A program made the position numbers and the translations under genes. A DNA stretch of 64,000 nucleotides from Stenotrophomonas maltophilia (GTDB taxonomy: Bacteria; Pseudomonadota; Gammaproteobacteria; Xanthomonadales; Xanthomonadaceae), in assembly GCA_002364755.1 (NCBI GenBank), contig DEZI01000017.1, positions 36,562-100,561 on the forward strand. Direction: 5' to 3'. Below are positions 31,536 to 40,767 of the stretch, piece after piece. Numbering within the stretch: position 1 is the first letter of the stretch; each line of letters starts with the position of its first letter. The notes under the pieces were generated by a model. That model was given only the letters and a program-made list of their open reading frames with translations. It was not told where the DNA came from and made no database searches.

Positions 31536-32570
31536 TCAGAGCTGCCCGATAAAGTACTGCACCACGAGGCTGCTGGTCGCCACGGCCACCCATGCGCCCA
31601 GGCCCAGCAGGATGGGGCGGATGCCGGTGGCGGCCATGCGCCGCAGGTTGGCGGAAAGGCCGATGGCGGACAGCGCGAACACGATCAGCACTTCAGCCAG
31701 CGTGTGCAGCAGCGGCAGCGCGGCGTCCGGCACCCAGCCGGCGGTGCGCAGGCCCGAAGCCACCAGAAACCACAGGATGAACCACGGGAAGATCGCGCCG
31801 AGATTGAAGCCACCCGCAGCGCCTTCGGTGTTGCTGCGGCGCTTGGCCAGCGCCGCCATCACCACGGTCAGCGCCAGGCACACCGGAATGATCAGGGTCG
31901 AGCGGGTCAGCTTGACGATGGTCGCGTAGCCGCCTGCCAGATCACTGTAGGCGTAGCCGGCGGCCACCACCGACGAGGTGTCATTGATGGCGGTGCCCGC
32001 CCACAGGCCGAAGCCCAGGTCACTCATGTGCATCAGGTGGCCGAGCAGCGGGAACAGCAGCACCGCCACCACGTTGAACAGGAAGATGGTGGAGATCGCG
32101 AACGCTGTTTCGTGATCGTCGGGCTTGAGAATGGGCGTGACCGCGGCAATCGCCGAGCCACCGCAGATCGCCGTACCCACGCCTATCAGCACGGTCATCT
32201 TGCCGTCCACGCGCAGCCAGCGTCCCAGCAGCCAGGCGCTGAGGAAGGCCACCGACATCGTCACCAGGGTCACCGACAGGGATGACATGCCTGTCTTCAG
32301 CACCTCACCCAGGCTGAGCCCGAAACCCAGCGCGATGATCGACCACTGCAGCACCTGCTTGCCACCAAAGCGGATGCCGGCATCGAAGCGGCTGGCTGGC
32401 GCGAGCAGGTTCTTCAGCACGATGCCAAGCACGATACCGAACACAGGACCGCCCACCAATGGCAGCCAATGCCCCAGCATGAGTGCGACGGCTGCGACGG
32501 CGGCCGTCAGCAGCAGGCCAGCGTAATGGTGCTGGATCCAGGACGGGGTGGGGAAGAGCGAGCGCTTCAT
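31536..32570 (-). CDS. YeiH/UPF0324 family putative sulfate exporter
   Basis: 344-residue inner-membrane protein with about ten hydrophobic helices. Family motifs include LGIVLKNLL, GFGLSLGEVLKTG, GVGTAICGGSAIAA, GTAINDTSSVVAAGYAYSD and KLTRSTLIIP. UPF0324 members are described as putative sulfate exporters; the evidence for the substrate is thin. ATG 32570 gives the normal family length. It is divergent from an MFS gene and probably co-transcribed with the LysR gene. Confidence 0.85.
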   Translation of the reverse strand: MKRSLFPTPSWIQHHYAGLLLTAAVAAVALMLGHWLPLVGGPVFGIVLGIVLKNLLAPASRFDAGIRFGGKQVLQWSIIALGFGLSLGEVLKTGMSSLSVTLVTMSVAFLSAWLLGRWLRVDGKMTVLIGVGTAICGGSAIAAVTPILKPDDHETAFAISTIFLFNVVAVLLFPLLGHLMHMSDLGFGLWAGTAINDTSSVVAAGYAYSDLAGGYATIVKLTRSTLIIPVCLALTVVMAALAKRRSNTEGAAGGFNLGAIFPWFILWFLVASGLRTAGWVPDAALPLLHTLAEVLIVFALSAIGLSANLRRMAATGIRPILLGLGAWVAVATSSLVVQYFIGQL

Positions 32571-32735
32571 TTCAGCAGCTGCGTGGGGTGGGATCGCCAG
32601 TGTGGTCGCCCACAAGCCATGCATCCAATACAAATAATGCAGACATCCCATATCAAGATGGCATGGCAGGGACTGCGGCCCGGCGCTGTACCATCCGCAA
32701 CGGCCCCCGATCCCGCGAACACGGCACACCATGCG

Positions 32736-33926
32736 ATGAACCCACCTGCTGTTGATGGAAGCACCACGCCGTTTCGCGTCATTTTCGCCGGCATCTGTGC
32801 GCTGGTATTGACCGTCGGCCTCGCCCGTTTCGCCTACACGCCCATGCTGCCGATCATGAAGGCGCAGGCCGGCCTGGACTACGTCGCCGCCGGCTGGCTG
32901 GCCGCCATCAACTACGCCGGCTACATGGCTGGCACGCTGCTGGCGGCATCGGCGGGCGATCTTCGCCGGAAGTACGTGGTCTACCGCATCGGCCTGGTGG
33001 TGGCCGTGGCCAGTACCGTGGCCATGGGGTTGACCCGCGATCCGGTGGCCTGGGGCGTGCTGCGGTTCCTGTCCGGGCTGTCCAGCGTGGCTGGGCCGCT
33101 GCTGGCCTCCGGCCTGGTGTTGAACTGGCTGCTGCAGCGCGGGCGACGCCCGGATCTGGGCCTGCACTTCACCGGCATGGGGCTGGGCATCATGGTGTCC
33201 GGTGCGGCGGTGGTGCTGACCCTGCCTGCGCTGACCTGGTCGGGGCAGTGGATCGCCTTGGGCGTGCTGGGCCTGCTGTTTTTCGTGCCGGCCTGGCTGT
33301 GGATGCCCGCACCGGCATCCGCGCCCAGCACCGCGGTTGCGCAGGGTGCGCCGCCACCGGCCACGTCAGCTGCGTGGATGCGCCTGCTCAATGCGGCCTA
33401 TGTCTGTGCTGGCTTCGGCTTTGTCATCGGCGCCACCTTCATCGTCGCCATCCTTGAAAAGCTGCCCGTGCTGCAGGGCAGGGGCGGCTGGGTCTGGGTC
33501 GTCGTCGGCGTGGCCGCGCTGCCGTCCACTTTTGTCTGGGACCGCATCGCCTGTCGCTTTGGTGCCACCCGAGCGCTGCTGCTGGCCTACGTAATGCAGG
33601 GCATCGGCATGCTGCTGCCTGCGGTGTCGTCCGGCACGGCGATCAATCTGTTGTCGGCAATGCTGTTCGGCGCCACCTTCGTCGGCATCGTCAGCCTCAC
33701 CCTGACGCTGGTTGGCCGGCATGTGCCGTCCAATCCCTCCAAGGCCATGGCGCGCGTCACCCTCGGCTATGGCGTGGCACAGATCATCGGTCCAGTCATC
33801 GCCGGGTACATGGCCAGGGCGACCGGCAGCTACCAGGGCGCCCTGGAGGCCACGGCGGTGCTGATGGGCTGCGGGGCGCTGCTTCTGTATGTGGCGGATC
33901 GCCGTGAGGCGCGCGGTCACACTTGA
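32736..33926 (+). CDS. YbfB/YjiJ-family MFS transporter
   Basis: 396-residue transporter with 12 predicted helices. The N-terminus (ALVLTVGLARFAYTPMLPIMKAQAGLDYVAAGWLAAINYAGYMAGTL) is the hallmark of the YbfB/YjiJ MFS family, whose substrates are largely unknown. ATG 32736 is preferred because the first helix follows directly. No associated regulator besides the divergent LysR-YeiH unit. Confidence 0.87.
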   Translation: MNPPAVDGSTTPFRVIFAGICALVLTVGLARFAYTPMLPIMKAQAGLDYVAAGWLAAINYAGYMAGTLLAASAGDLRRKYVVYRIGLVVAVASTVAMGLTRDPVAWGVLRFLSGLSSVAGPLLASGLVLNWLLQRGRRPDLGLHFTGMGLGIMVSGAAVVLTLPALTWSGQWIALGVLGLLFFVPAWLWMPAPASAPSTAVAQGAPPPATSAAWMRLLNAAYVCAGFGFVIGATFIVAILEKLPVLQGRGGWVWVVVGVAALPSTFVWDRIACRFGATRALLLAYVMQGIGMLLPAVSSGTAINLLSAMLFGATFVGIVSLTLTLVGRHVPSNPSKAMARVTLGYGVAQIIGPVIAGYMARATGSYQGALEATAVLMGCGALLLYVADRREARGHT

Positions 33927-33995
33927 CGGCCAGCGCAGTCGACGGCGCCGCGCATGGGGTCGATATACCCCGTTCGGGGCAGGTAGCAACCGATC

Positions 33996-34379
33996 ATGGC
34001 GGCTACTAATGCGCTACATGGCGCAGGGGGAGCGATCTTGCAGCGGCTTTATGTGATGTTCCCTGACAGGGCGCCCGGCATCGGGCTGCTCTGGATGCGC
34101 CTGTGCCTGGCCGCATCGCTGTGCCTGTCGATCGGCGATGACCCGTGGCACACCGTTGCAGCGCTGCTGGTCTCGGCGCTGGTCGCCGCCGGTTGGCTCA
34201 CCCTGTTCGCCGTGCCGCTGGCGACCGGCGTGATGCTCTGGAGCGGGCCGTTGACCGCCCTGGTCCTGCTGCCGCTGGGCCTGTTGCTGCTCGGGCCGGG
34301 CGCGTATTCCCTCGATGCCTGCTCCTTTGGCCGGCGCGTGATCGATCTGGTAGGCGCCGCACGTAACCCGAAAGAGTAA
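33996..34379 (+). CDS. Small DoxX-like membrane protein
   Basis: 127 residues with three to four hydrophobic helices. The end (LLLGPGAYSLDACSFGRRVIDL) resembles the GPG-x-SLD-x2-x-FGRR ending of DoxX-like proteins. No conserved catalytic residue. The start is uncertain; TTG 34037 would remove a short hydrophilic N-terminus. Confidence 0.55.
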   Translation: MAATNALHGAGGAILQRLYVMFPDRAPGIGLLWMRLCLAASLCLSIGDDPWHTVAALLVSALVAAGWLTLFAVPLATGVMLWSGPLTALVLLPLGLLLLGPGAYSLDACSFGRRVIDLVGAARNPKE

Positions 34380-34459
34380 TCAACGCGGCCATCCAACAGG
34401 GCTACGCCTCCCCGCGAAGCACCGTCAAGCTGTGCTGCCCCCACGGACCCCTGCGGTCG

Positions 34460-35791
34460 ATGGCCCACACCGTTCCCTCCGAAGCCACGCGGCCAGCGAA
34501 GGCTGTCCGCCAGTGTGCGGTACTTCTGACCCTGATCCTGCCGGCCATCCCGTCACTGGCCCTGGCCTGTGACGGCGGCGCCTGCACCGACGCCGGCGAT
34601 GGCCAGCTGCAGCTGGATGCCTCGCTGCGCCTGCGCGGCATGTACTACGACCCAACCCGGTTCGGCATCGGCCAAAGCGAGGACGGCTATGGGCTGCTGC
34701 GCGCCCTCGCATCGGCGCGGTACCGCCAGGACAACTGGCAGGCCATGCTGCAGCTGGGCGCCCATGCCGAAGAAGGCAAGGCCGGCGGCCCGGGCAGGAC
34801 CGACCGTGGCGCGCTGGACATCCAGCAGGCCTACTGGCGCTGGGAGAACAACGGCATGTACGTGCAGCTGGGCCGGCAGGAAGCCAGCTATGGCAGCTCG
34901 CGGCTGCTGTCGGTGCGAGACGGGCCGAACATCCGCCTCGCGTTCGACGGTGCACGCGTCGGCTGGGCCGGTCGCCTGGGCACGCTGGACCTGATGGCGC
35001 TGCGCGCGGTCGAGAACCGCCCGGCCGCCTTCGATGACCGTGCCGAACACGGTGCGCATCTGTGGGGCGCCTACGCCACGACCGCCCGCGGACACGGCCC
35101 GGGCCAGTGGGACCTGTACCTGCTCGACTACCGACGGGAGGCGGGCCGCTTCGCCGCTGGCGGCGGCATCGAGCGCCGGCAGACCGTGGGTGCGCGCTGG
35201 TCTGGCCGCGCAGGCGGCTTGGACTGGAACACCGAGCTGGTCGCACAGGGCGGCGAACTGCGCACGGCGGCGGCCGACCTGGACATCCGTGCATGGACGG
35301 TCGCCACCGATACCGGCTGGCAGTGGCAGAACGGGCTGCTGCAGCCGCGGCTGGGCGTCAAGGCGGACATCGCCAGCGGCGATGGCAACCTGCACGATGG
35401 TCGCCTGGGCACGTTCAATGCGTTGTACCCGAAGTCGGCGTACTTCAGCGAAGCCAGCCTGCTGGCCCCGGCCAACCTGATGGACATCCAACCCACGCTG
35501 ACCCTGCGCCTGCATGAAAAGGTGACCACCGAACTGGGCGTGCAGCTGGCCTGGAAGCACCGCCGCGCCGATGCGGTTTACACCACGCCTGCGCCGCTGG
35601 TGGCACTGCCCGGTACGGAGGGCGGGGCCCGTCGCATCGGCAATCAATACAAATCCGAAACACGCTGGCAGGCCAGCGAACACTGGCAATGGCAGCTGCA
35701 GCTGGCCTGGATGGATGCGGGTCCTGCACTGAAGCAGGCCGGCGGCCAGGACACGCTGTTCGCCTCAATCGTTGGAGCATGGCAATGGTGA
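34460..35791 (+). CDS. Alginate-export-type outer-membrane porin
   Basis: 443 residues with a signal peptide (LLTLILPAIPSLALA) and a barrel of the AlgE/alginate-export family: LDASLRLRGMYYD, LDIQQAYWRWENNGMYVQLGRQEASYGSSRLLSVRDGPNIRLAFDGARV, FNALYPKSAYF. No alginate synthesis genes are nearby, so general uptake or export of an anionic compound is more likely. It overlaps the next gene, an MFS exporter, by 7 bases, suggesting an inner/outer-membrane pair. Confidence 0.82.
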   Translation: MAHTVPSEATRPAKAVRQCAVLLTLILPAIPSLALACDGGACTDAGDGQLQLDASLRLRGMYYDPTRFGIGQSEDGYGLLRALASARYRQDNWQAMLQLGAHAEEGKAGGPGRTDRGALDIQQAYWRWENNGMYVQLGRQEASYGSSRLLSVRDGPNIRLAFDGARVGWAGRLGTLDLMALRAVENRPAAFDDRAEHGAHLWGAYATTARGHGPGQWDLYLLDYRREAGRFAAGGGIERRQTVGARWSGRAGGLDWNTELVAQGGELRTAAADLDIRAWTVATDTGWQWQNGLLQPRLGVKADIASGDGNLHDGRLGTFNALYPKSAYFSEASLLAPANLMDIQPTLTLRLHEKVTTELGVQLAWKHRRADAVYTTPAPLVALPGTEGGARRIGNQYKSETRWQASEHWQWQLQLAWMDAGPALKQAGGQDTLFASIVGAWQW

Positions 35792-37428
35792 ATGCAACCG
35801 CATCACAGAACTCTCCCCAGGCCGGTGCCTGGTCCCCGCTGGAGATCGGTATGTTCCGATCGCTGTGGCTGGCCATCCTGGCCAGCAACATCGGCACGTG
35901 GGTCAATGACGTGGCCGCGGCCTGGGTCATGGCCGAGCGCACTGGCTCGCCGCTGATGGTGGCCCTGGTGCAGTCGGCCACCACCGTGCCGATCGTGCTG
36001 CTGGCGCTGGCCGCCGGCACGCTCGCCGACATCGTCGACCGCCGCAGGTACCTGATATTCACCCAGGGCTGGATGCTGCTGGTGGCACTGGTGATGGCCG
36101 TGCTGACCCACCTGCAGATGCTCAGCCCGGAGCTGCTGGTGCTGCTGACGTTCTGCATGGGCTGCGGCGCGGCGATGGCGATGCCGGCCCAGGCCGCGAT
36201 CGTGTCCGAACTGGTGCCGCAGCCGATGCTGGCGTCGGCGGTGGCGCTCAACTCGATCGGCATCAACATCGCGCGCTCGATCGGCCCGGCCATCGGTGGC
36301 GTCATCGTGTCCCAGCTCGGTGCGATGTACGCGTTCGCCTTCAACGCCATCACCTTTGCCGCCATGTTGGCGGTGGTGTGGGCGTGGAAGCGAGACGCGA
36401 CCGCGTCCAGCCTGCCGCCGGAAGGCTTCGGTGCCGGCCTGAAGGCAGGCATCCGCTACGCCACCAAGGCCGGCAAGCTGCAGGCGGTGCTGATCAAGTC
36501 GGTCGGCTTCTTCTTCTTTGCCGCCGCCGCCAACGCCCTGCTGCCGGTGGTCGTCCGCGGCCAGATGCATGGCGGGGCAGGGCAGTACGGCATGTTGCTG
36601 GGCTGCATCGGCATCGGCGCGGTCGGTGGCGCACTGCTGCTGCCCAAGCTGCGTGCCAAGCTCGACCGCGACATGCTGGTGCTGCTGGCCACGCTCGCCC
36701 TGGCGGCCAGCCTGGTGGGCCTGGCGCTGCTGCGCAGCTGGTACCTGCTGCCGCCCGTGATGATGATCAATGGCTTTGCCTGGATCACCGTGCTGTCCTC
36801 GCTGCAGATCGCAGCGCAGACGTCGGTGCCGGCCTGGGTGCGCGCGCGCGCCCTGGCGCTGTACATCATGATCTTCTCGGCCGGCATGGCCGCCGGTGGC
36901 CTGAGCTGGGGCGCACTGGCGCAGCAGACCTCGCCGGAGCTGGCCCTGCTGGTAGCCGCCATCGGTGCAGCGGTCGGCGGCCTGCTGGTGTGGCGCGTGC
37001 GCATTGCCGGCACCGAGGAACTGAACCTGCGTCCGGCCGGGCACTGGCCCGCACCGGAGCTGTCGGTAGCCGTCTCGCATGATCGCGGCCCGGTGCTGGT
37101 CACCCTCGAGTACCGCATCGACGATGCAGACCGCGCGGCCTTCCACAAGCACATGCATCAGCTGGGCATCATCCGCCGCCGTGATGGTGCGGTGGTCTGG
37201 GGTGTGGTCGAGGATGTCGCCAGCCCGGGCGTCCACCTGGAGTATTTCGTTGCGGCGTCCTGGCTGGAACACCTGCGCCAGCACGAACGCATCACCGCCG
37301 ACGACAAGCAGATCCAGGAAGCGCTGCGGGCACTGCACAAGGGCGAACGTGCCCCCGTGGTCCGCCATTTCGTGGGCGGCGGCGATGCACCGGTGACCCC
37401 GCTGGCGCGCCACCACCAGGACATCTGA
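35785..37428 (+). CDS. MFS_3 family exporter with C-terminal extension
   Basis: 547 residues. Twelve predicted helices with MFS_3 features (WLAILASNIGTWVNDVAAAWVM, ADIVDRRRYLI, IARSIGPAIGGVIV) as in the enterobactin exporter group. A C-terminal cytoplasmic domain of about 110 residues (VTLEYRIDDADRAAFHKHMHQLGIIRRRDGAVVWGVVEDV, LEYFVAASWLEHLRQHERI) is a ferredoxin-like domain found in this subfamily. ATG 35785 is preferred over ATG 35779 since GGAG lies 7 bases before it. Probably co-translated with the upstream porin. Confidence 0.88.
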   Translation: MVNATASQNSPQAGAWSPLEIGMFRSLWLAILASNIGTWVNDVAAAWVMAERTGSPLMVALVQSATTVPIVLLALAAGTLADIVDRRRYLIFTQGWMLLVALVMAVLTHLQMLSPELLVLLTFCMGCGAAMAMPAQAAIVSELVPQPMLASAVALNSIGINIARSIGPAIGGVIVSQLGAMYAFAFNAITFAAMLAVVWAWKRDATASSLPPEGFGAGLKAGIRYATKAGKLQAVLIKSVGFFFFAAAANALLPVVVRGQMHGGAGQYGMLLGCIGIGAVGGALLLPKLRAKLDRDMLVLLATLALAASLVGLALLRSWYLLPPVMMINGFAWITVLSSLQIAAQTSVPAWVRARALALYIMIFSAGMAAGGLSWGALAQQTSPELALLVAAIGAAVGGLLVWRVRIAGTEELNLRPAGHWPAPELSVAVSHDRGPVLVTLEYRIDDADRAAFHKHMHQLGIIRRRDGAVVWGVVEDVASPGVHLEYFVAASWLEHLRQHERITADDKQIQEALRALHKGERAPVVRHFVGGGDAPVTPLARHHQDI

Positions 37429-37460
37429 CAACGCCGTTGTCTGCAGCAATGCGTTAGGCC

Positions 37461-37486
37461 GCAGGGCGCTCAAACGGGCGCCCTGC
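37461..37486 (+). terminator. Hairpin downstream of the MFS_3 gene
   Basis: GCAGGGCGC (37461-37469) and GCGCCCTGC (37478-37486) form a perfect 9-base stem with an 8-base loop, 32 bases past the MFS_3 stop codon. There is no T-run, so it may act as an mRNA-stabilising or factor-assisted end. Confidence 0.5.
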
Positions 37487-37549
37487 GCACATGAGCCCTT
37501 CCGGAATTCTCCGGTGTAGTCCCTGGCAACCCACGCATCCACAGGCCTC

Positions 37550-37843
37550 ATGCAGCTGGTCGACGAGGCGCTGCGCTCGACGTCACTGCCCGAGCTGCAG
37601 ACGTGGGGCCTGCACCGTGGGCTGACCTGCAGCGGTTCGGTGCACCACGAAGACGTCGGCACCATCCGCGGGCGGATCGGCGAAGGCTATTTCAAACTGC
37701 TCTGGGAAAAGCCGAAGTCGCCTGCCTGCTGCGCCTGCATCGCCATGTCCTGCCCGCTGTGGGCGGCCAACCGGATCCTGGTGCTGGAGAAAGGGCGCAT
37801 CGCCGCCAATGGTTGCGGCACCGCCGCCTGCACGCGGCGCTGA
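37550..37843 (+). pseudogene. Decayed fragment with ABC-transporter ATPase tail
   Basis: The end of this frame, LWAANRILVLEKGRIAANG, resembles the segment after the H-loop of ABC ATPases (ADRILVLEKGRI), but Walker motifs, signature and H-loop are missing. The first 60 residues match nothing I know. The 465 bases between the MFS_3 gene and the next confident gene hold only this and a hairpin. Confidence 0.3.
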
Positions 37844-37893
37844 ACGCCACAAGCGTCGCAGGCCGTGAGACCGCCCTGCGTATTCTCTGGGCC

Positions 37894-38319
37894 ATGCTTA
37901 CCTCCTCCGCACATCACGGCTTCCAGCGCGCACCCACCCCCTCCGGCTGGGTGCAGACCGGCGAGCGCTGGGCCCTGTGGTGGAACGCGCGCGAAGTGGC
38001 CGCGGTCATTCCGGACGGGCGGCCCGGCGTTCGGCTCTGGATGAAGGGGCAGAAGATGTGGCAGACCAAGGATGTGCGCGCCGCCAGCATACGCCAGGGC
38101 AAACGCTTCGCCGAGCGCTGGTGTGCCGCGCGGTTGTACCCGGCGCTGCCGTTGCGCGAAGCGGTGGGCCGGCTGGTGGAAGCTGCTCCGCACGATCAGG
38201 CGGCACCCTTACCGCCGAACGAGCGGCAGCAGGTACGTCGCCTCGCCGACGCAGGCGGCCGCGATATCGCTCGCGTCAAGGAAGCGCTGGACGCGCGGCG
38301 GCCGCAGCAGCCGCACTGA
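37894..38319 (+). CDS. Hypothetical protein
   Basis: 141 residues, soluble, rich in Trp and Arg in the first half (GWVQTGERWALWWNAREVAAVIPDGRPGVRLWMKGQKMWQ) with a helical, charged C-terminus. No domain recognised. It stands alone and ends at a strong bidirectional hairpin shared with the convergent fasciclin gene. Confidence 0.6.
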   Translation: MLTSSAHHGFQRAPTPSGWVQTGERWALWWNAREVAAVIPDGRPGVRLWMKGQKMWQTKDVRAASIRQGKRFAERWCAARLYPALPLREAVGRLVEAAPHDQAAPLPPNERQQVRRLADAGGRDIARVKEALDARRPQQPH

Positions 38320-38335
38320 GCACTGTTGCCGCAGA

Positions 38336-38365
38336 GCGGAGCCCATGCAGGCGCATGGGCTCCGC
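38336..38365. terminator. Bidirectional hairpin between convergent genes
   Basis: GCGGAGCCCATGC (38336-38348), loop AGGC, GCATGGGCTCCGC (38353-38365): a perfect 13-base stem between the hypothetical gene and the fasciclin gene. Probably ends both transcripts although neither side has a long T-run. Confidence 0.65.
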
Positions 38366-38374
38366 CGGCAGGTA

Positions 38375-38935
38375 TCACTTCGGCATCAGCACACTGTCGA
38401 CCACGTGCACCACGCCGTTGGACTGCATGACATCAGCGGTCGTCACCGAGGCCTTGCCGCCCTTGGCATCGATCACCCAGACCTTGCCGTCCTGCAGCTT
38501 CACCGTCAGCGGCTCGCCCTGCACGGTCTTCAGCGTGCTGGTGCCACCGTGGCTGCGGGCGGCGGCGGTCAACTGGGTCGAGGTGTAGGTGCCCGAGACC
38601 ACGTGGTAGGTCAGCAGCTTGGTCAGCTTGGCCTTGTTTTCAGGTTTCAGCAGCGTATCCACAGTACCGGCCGGAAGTTTTTCGAAGGCTTCGTTCGCGG
38701 GCGCGAACACGGTGAACGGGCCCTTGCCGCTCAGCGTGTCAACCAGTCCGGCGGCCTTCACCGCTGCCACCAGGGTGCTGAGGTTCTTGGCCGTGGAGGC
38801 ATTTTCCACGATGGTCTTGTTGGCATACATCGGTGCGCCGCCCACCATCGGGTTGTCGGCGGCGAACGCTGCAGGTGCGGTACAGGCGACCGCGATGCCC
38901 GCGGCAATGGCAAGGCGCTGGATCTGGCTACGCAT
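38375..38935 (-). CDS. Secreted fasciclin (FAS1) domain protein
   Basis: 186 residues: signal peptide (LAIAAGIAVACTAPAAFA) and one FAS1 domain with both conserved blocks, H1 FTVFAPANEAFEKLPAGTVDTLL and H2 VWVIDAKGGKASVTTADVMQSNGVVHVVDSVLMP, and the YHVVSGTYTS motif. Bacterial fasciclin proteins are exported adhesion or matrix proteins and are often found near ECF sigma/ChrR systems. A variant copy of the ECF promoter motif lies about 100 bases upstream. ATG 38935 follows GAGGA. Confidence 0.9.
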   Translation of the reverse strand: MRSQIQRLAIAAGIAVACTAPAAFAADNPMVGGAPMYANKTIVENASTAKNLSTLVAAVKAAGLVDTLSGKGPFTVFAPANEAFEKLPAGTVDTLLKPENKAKLTKLLTYHVVSGTYTSTQLTAAARSHGGTSTLKTVQGEPLTVKLQDGKVWVIDAKGGKASVTTADVMQSNGVVHVVDSVLMPK

Positions 38936-39038
38936 GTTCGTATCCTCGTTGGGCGAGGCCCTTCGGCCTCTTGATGAATGCAGGGGTACCTGCGGATAAC
39001 GCGCCCGTGGCAGCTCTCGCAGCGCGTTGTGCTTACCT

Positions 39039-39066
39039 CTACGTGTCACCGGGGCCGATTGGATGC
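39039..39066 (-). promoter_or_regulatory. Variant ECF-type promoter upstream of the fasciclin gene
   Basis: Minus strand CGCATCCA (39066-39059), 13 bases, ACACGTA (39045-39039). It differs from the six strict copies by one base in the -35, one extra spacer base and three bases in the -10. Placement before a fasciclin gene makes it plausible, but it is weak alone. Confidence 0.35.
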
Positions 39067-39247
39067 GGCGGATTTCAACCGTCTTTTGAATGGTTCAACG
39101 ACGTTGACGTGACGTGACGAGGCGCAGGGGGCATGAAGCGGGCCCGCGCCAGAAAATCGACACTATTTGGCCCCGGCGCGGGCTTTGCTACCCTTCGTCA
39201 GGGGCGCGACCAGGCGCGCTCCGGATGCCACAAGGATGCTTCGGTAC

Positions 39248-40753
39248 ATGCCCAACAGAGCAGCGCGGAAATGGCAGGGCCTGCCGAAGTTCCAGGAGGC
39301 ACCGCGCCGCAGGAAGATCGGCACCATCCTGAAGCTGGCCGGCGTCTCATGCATTCTCCTGGGCCTGGGCTGGACAGCGTGCTACCTCTACGTTGACCGC
39401 GCCGAGCTGGCCGCGCCCTTCCTCGGCGTGATGGCGGTCGGCGTTCTCGCCTTGGCCCGCAGTCGTCGCGCCGATGCCACCTCTTTGTTGATCGTCGCCC
39501 ACGGCGTATTCCTGTCCGTGGTGGGCGTGGCGGTGATCGATGCCCCGATCGCCTGGGTGCCGCGCTCGGGTCACCTGTTCCTGCTGCCGCTCGCGGCGGG
39601 TGCGGCTTTCACCTTCGACGCGCGCGAGCGCTACGGCTCGCTGGTGTTTCCGCTGGCCTGCCTGGCCACGTTCGCAGCGTTTGCCATCGGCGCGCTGGAT
39701 TTCCTGGCCCCCGGAACGTCGCCGCCTATCGAAGTGCGCGTGTGGGGCGCCCGCTCCAATACGGTCATCTCGATGACCCTGCTGGCCTCGATTTTTGCGA
39801 TCTACCGCAAGGACATCGGCAACCGGCTGCGCCTGGAGCGCGAGCTGGGCCGTTCAGTGCGCAACGGTGAGATCGAAGTGCACTACCAGCCGCAGGTGCG
39901 CGGCAATGGCGTGGTGACCGGCGTGGAAGCGCTGGTGCGCTGGCGGCGTCCGTCGGGCGAGCTGCTGTCGCCGGGTGCCTTCATTGCGCAAGCCGAAGAA
40001 AGCGGCGCGATCCGTGACATCGGGCTTGAAGTGCTGCGCCAGGCCTGTGATCTGCTGGCCCAGTGGTCTGGCCAGACAGAAACCTGTGACCTGCGGGTTG
40101 CGGTCAACATCAGCCCCATCCAGTTGCTGGACGACGGTTTCGTTGCAGCCATCAGCGCCGTCATCCGCGATGCGGGGGTAAACCCGGCGTTGATCGAGCT
40201 GGAACTGACCGAGTCCGCGCTGTCGGCGGAAACCGCGGAGACGATCGAGAAGATGAAGGCGCTCGAGGCCCTGGGCGTGACCTGGGCGCTGGACGACTTC
40301 GGCACCGGCTTCTCCGGCCTGTCCACACTGCGCACGCTGCCGGTGCGCAAGTTGAAGATCGACCGCAACTTCGTCGACGAGGCCACCACCCAGGAGCGCG
40401 CGCAGCACCTGCTGGGCAAGATCGTGGAGATTTCCCAGGTGATGGGCATGAGCGCGCTGGCCGAAGGCGTTGAAACCAGCGCGCAGCGTGACCTGCTGGT
40501 GGGACTGGGCTGCGATCACTTCCAGGGCTATCTGTTTGCCAAGCCGATGCCGAAGGACGCGCTGGAGCAGTGGATCAACGAACGTCGCTTGTGTAGAGCC
40601 GAGCCCGTGCTTGGCTGCTTTTCGCGGAGAGCAGCCGAGGATGGGCTCGGCTCTACACCTGCAATGCCGGTGTGTAAGCCGAACCCGGCCCAGCCACCGC
40701 ATGCAGCAATGTCATCCGCCAAGGCGCCAGCTTTCCCGGGCGCACGAGACTGA
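39248..40753 (+). CDS. Membrane EAL-domain c-di-GMP phosphodiesterase
   Basis: 501 residues. Basic N-terminus and about seven hydrophobic helices (residues 28-190), then an EAL domain (about 200-445). Catalytic residues are all present: EALVRW, VNIS, ELTES, DDFGTGFSGL, KIDRNFV, EGVE, GYLFAKP. There is no GGDEF domain, so it should only degrade c-di-GMP. After about residue 448 the frame enters a GTAG repeat (40591-40658) and runs on for about 50 residues that look unrelated to the family. Start 39248 or 39236. Confidence 0.88.
   Translation: MPNRAARKWQGLPKFQEAPRRRKIGTILKLAGVSCILLGLGWTACYLYVDRAELAAPFLGVMAVGVLALARSRRADATSLLIVAHGVFLSVVGVAVIDAPIAWVPRSGHLFLLPLAAGAAFTFDARERYGSLVFPLACLATFAAFAIGALDFLAPGTSPPIEVRVWGARSNTVISMTLLASIFAIYRKDIGNRLRLERELGRSVRNGEIEVHYQPQVRGNGVVTGVEALVRWRRPSGELLSPGAFIAQAEESGAIRDIGLEVLRQACDLLAQWSGQTETCDLRVAVNISPIQLLDDGFVAAISAVIRDAGVNPALIELELTESALSAETAETIEKMKALEALGVTWALDDFGTGFSGLSTLRTLPVRKLKIDRNFVDEATTQERAQHLLGKIVEISQVMGMSALAEGVETSAQRDLLVGLGCDHFQGYLFAKPMPKDALEQWINERRLCRAEPVLGCFSRRAAEDGLGSTPAMPVCKPNPAQPPHAAMSSAKAPAFPGARD
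40591..40658. repeat. Inverted SMAG-like repeat inside the EAL gene's 3' end
   Basis: GTGTAGAGCCGAGCCC (40591-40606) and its exact complement GGGCTCGGCTCTACAC (40643-40658) bracket a second, shorter stem (TTGGCTGCT / AGCAGCCGA). Both ends carry GTAG. The EAL frame reads GTGTAG out of frame as TGT-AGA and so continues through the element. Confidence 0.7.
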
Positions 40754-40767
40754 CCATACTGGTGCCC

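Noticed and set aside
30414..32285. 623-residue plus-strand frame over the LysR and YeiH genes
   Set aside because: Antisense to two well-supported genes; His/Gln-rich shadow.
32625..32651. TGCATCCA followed after 12 bases by CAGACAT, upstream of the YbfB-type MFS gene
   Set aside because: The -35 and spacing match the ECF motif but the -10 shares almost nothing with GCGTA; it is probably a chance match in an AT-rich intergenic region.
35803..37665. 620-residue open frame opposite the MFS_3 gene
   Set aside because: His/Gln/Arg-rich sequence without domains, entirely antisense to a conserved transporter.
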